Source: Cyclobacterium roseum (GTDB lineage Bacteria; Bacteroidota; Bacteroidia; Cytophagales; Cyclobacteriaceae). From it: a stretch of DNA of 64,000 nucleotides. Within the stretch, counting starts at the first letter, position 1. Each line of letters begins with the position of its first letter. The position numbers and the translations under genes were made by a program. Below are positions 63,626-64,000 of the stretch, piece by piece. The stretch is from assembly GCF_010119225.1 (NCBI RefSeq), contig NZ_WNKF01000013.1, positions 62,001-126,000 of the forward strand, written 5' to 3'. Under the pieces are notes generated by a model. The model searched no databases, was not told the origin of the DNA, and was given only the letters and a program-made list of their open reading frames with translations.

Positions 63626-64000
63626 ATGAAACACCGTTACCTGTCTTATTCATTCTTTCTCTTGCTGTTATTTTTTAACACGGCAGAAATTTCAATTAAC
63701 GTAGCTCGTTCCCATTCCCCAGCCCTTGGTGAGGTGCTTCCCATGGAAGATTCCCAGCCGGAAATCCGGAGGGAGGCTACGGAAAGCATTCGTAACCTGC
63801 TGGCTCCCTGCCCTGGTATCAGTCCCCTGGATTGCAACCAGATTCTACAGGGACTGCAGGTAAATTTTGATTTTACCCAAGACCAGGGAGGTCTTTCCGA
63901 ATCCGGGTTTACCATGGTATTGGAGCCTAGTGCTCCCCTCAGCACCCCTAGCGATCCGGACGTACCCGGATACGAGCCAGGTTTGATCAGCCGGGATGCC
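63626..64000 (+). CDS. Secreted protein, N-terminal part only (runs off the window)
   Basis: An open frame begins at ATG 63626 and is still open at base 64000 (125 codons). The N-terminus is a signal peptide (MKHRYLSYSFFLLLLFF, then NTAEISINVA). The visible mature part has two cysteines in LAPCPGISPLDCNQ, likely paired, and a segment SDPDVPGYEPGLISRD. No family recognised from this part. The strong signal peptide, the absence of a lipobox and the low-complexity Ser/Pro region suggest a large surface or T9SS-secreted protein, but the C-terminus would be needed. On the opposite strand an overlapping frame (63945-63646) is a shadow. Confidence 0.65.
   Translation, partial: MKHRYLSYSFFLLLLFFNTAEISINVARSHSPALGEVLPMEDSQPEIRREATESIRNLLAPCPGISPLDCNQILQGLQVNFDFTQDQGGLSESGFTMVLEPSAPLSTPSDPDVPGYEPGLISRDA

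Noticed and set aside
63646-63945. Open frame on the minus strand at the window end
   Set aside because: Overlaps the plus-strand frame with a signal peptide starting at 63626; composition looks like a shadow.

Overview
The window comes from a Bacteroidota chromosome, most likely a marine, polysaccharide-degrading member of Cytophagales (Cyclobacteriaceae-like; this rank is inference). The evidence is a SusC/SusD pair, a giant secreted protein ending in a type IX secretion (T9SS) sorting domain, many lipoproteins, six formylglycine-type sulfatases, TTG starts and an absence of strong Shine-Dalgarno sequences. No rRNA, tRNA or CRISPR was seen.

Layout. (1) 0.1-5.3 kb, minus strand: a SASA-type acetylesterase, an S9 (DPP-IV-like) peptidase and a secreted protein of unrecognised family. 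(2) 6.0-22.1 kb, plus strand: a DapA/NanA-type aldolase, a REP-like palindrome region, then a tight eight-gene run: GH106-type rhamnosidase, five consecutive sulfatases, a DUF1080-PA14 protein, and a sorbosone-dehydrogenase-like protein fused to a blue-copper domain. (3) 22.4-26.9 kb, minus: a 1,495-residue T9SS cargo protein (IgGFc-binding region, six Ig-like repeats, three ALFGD repeats). (4) 27.4-33.9 kb, minus: a dissolved-inorganic-carbon uptake operon (small membrane protein, DabA, DabB, SulP). DabB is interrupted by a one-base frameshift and an in-frame TAG. (5) 34-44.9 kb: a DUF5996 protein, a small four-cysteine protein with a palindromic operator candidate, a DUF2911 protein, two decayed genes (DUF5995 and DUF1801 remnants), GltS and APC transporters, an IS5-superfamily insertion sequence with a frameshifted transposase, a lipoprotein and an EamA transporter. 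(6) 45.5-56.6 kb, plus: a second glycan locus with SusC, SusD, a paralogue of the unrecognised 3.5-kb family, an arylsulfatase, and a cytochrome c/DUF6797/sorbosone-dehydrogenase-like fusion. (7) 56.8-64 kb: a VOC protein, a GH140 protein, a helical protein of unknown function, an FAD oxidoreductase lipoprotein, a TlpA-like thioredoxin, and the start of a secreted protein that runs off the window.

How it fits together. Both glycan loci combine sulfatases, a secreted sugar-dehydrogenase-like propeller tethered to an electron-transfer domain (blue copper in one, haem c in the other), and a nearby copy of the unrecognised 580-residue family. A reasonable inference is uptake and stepwise desulfation, deglycosylation and possibly periplasmic oxidation of a sulfated, rhamnose-containing (algal-type) polysaccharide. 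The unrecognised family and the redox fusions are the best candidates for an undescribed system. The most striking anomaly is the doubly interrupted dabB beside an intact-looking dabA.
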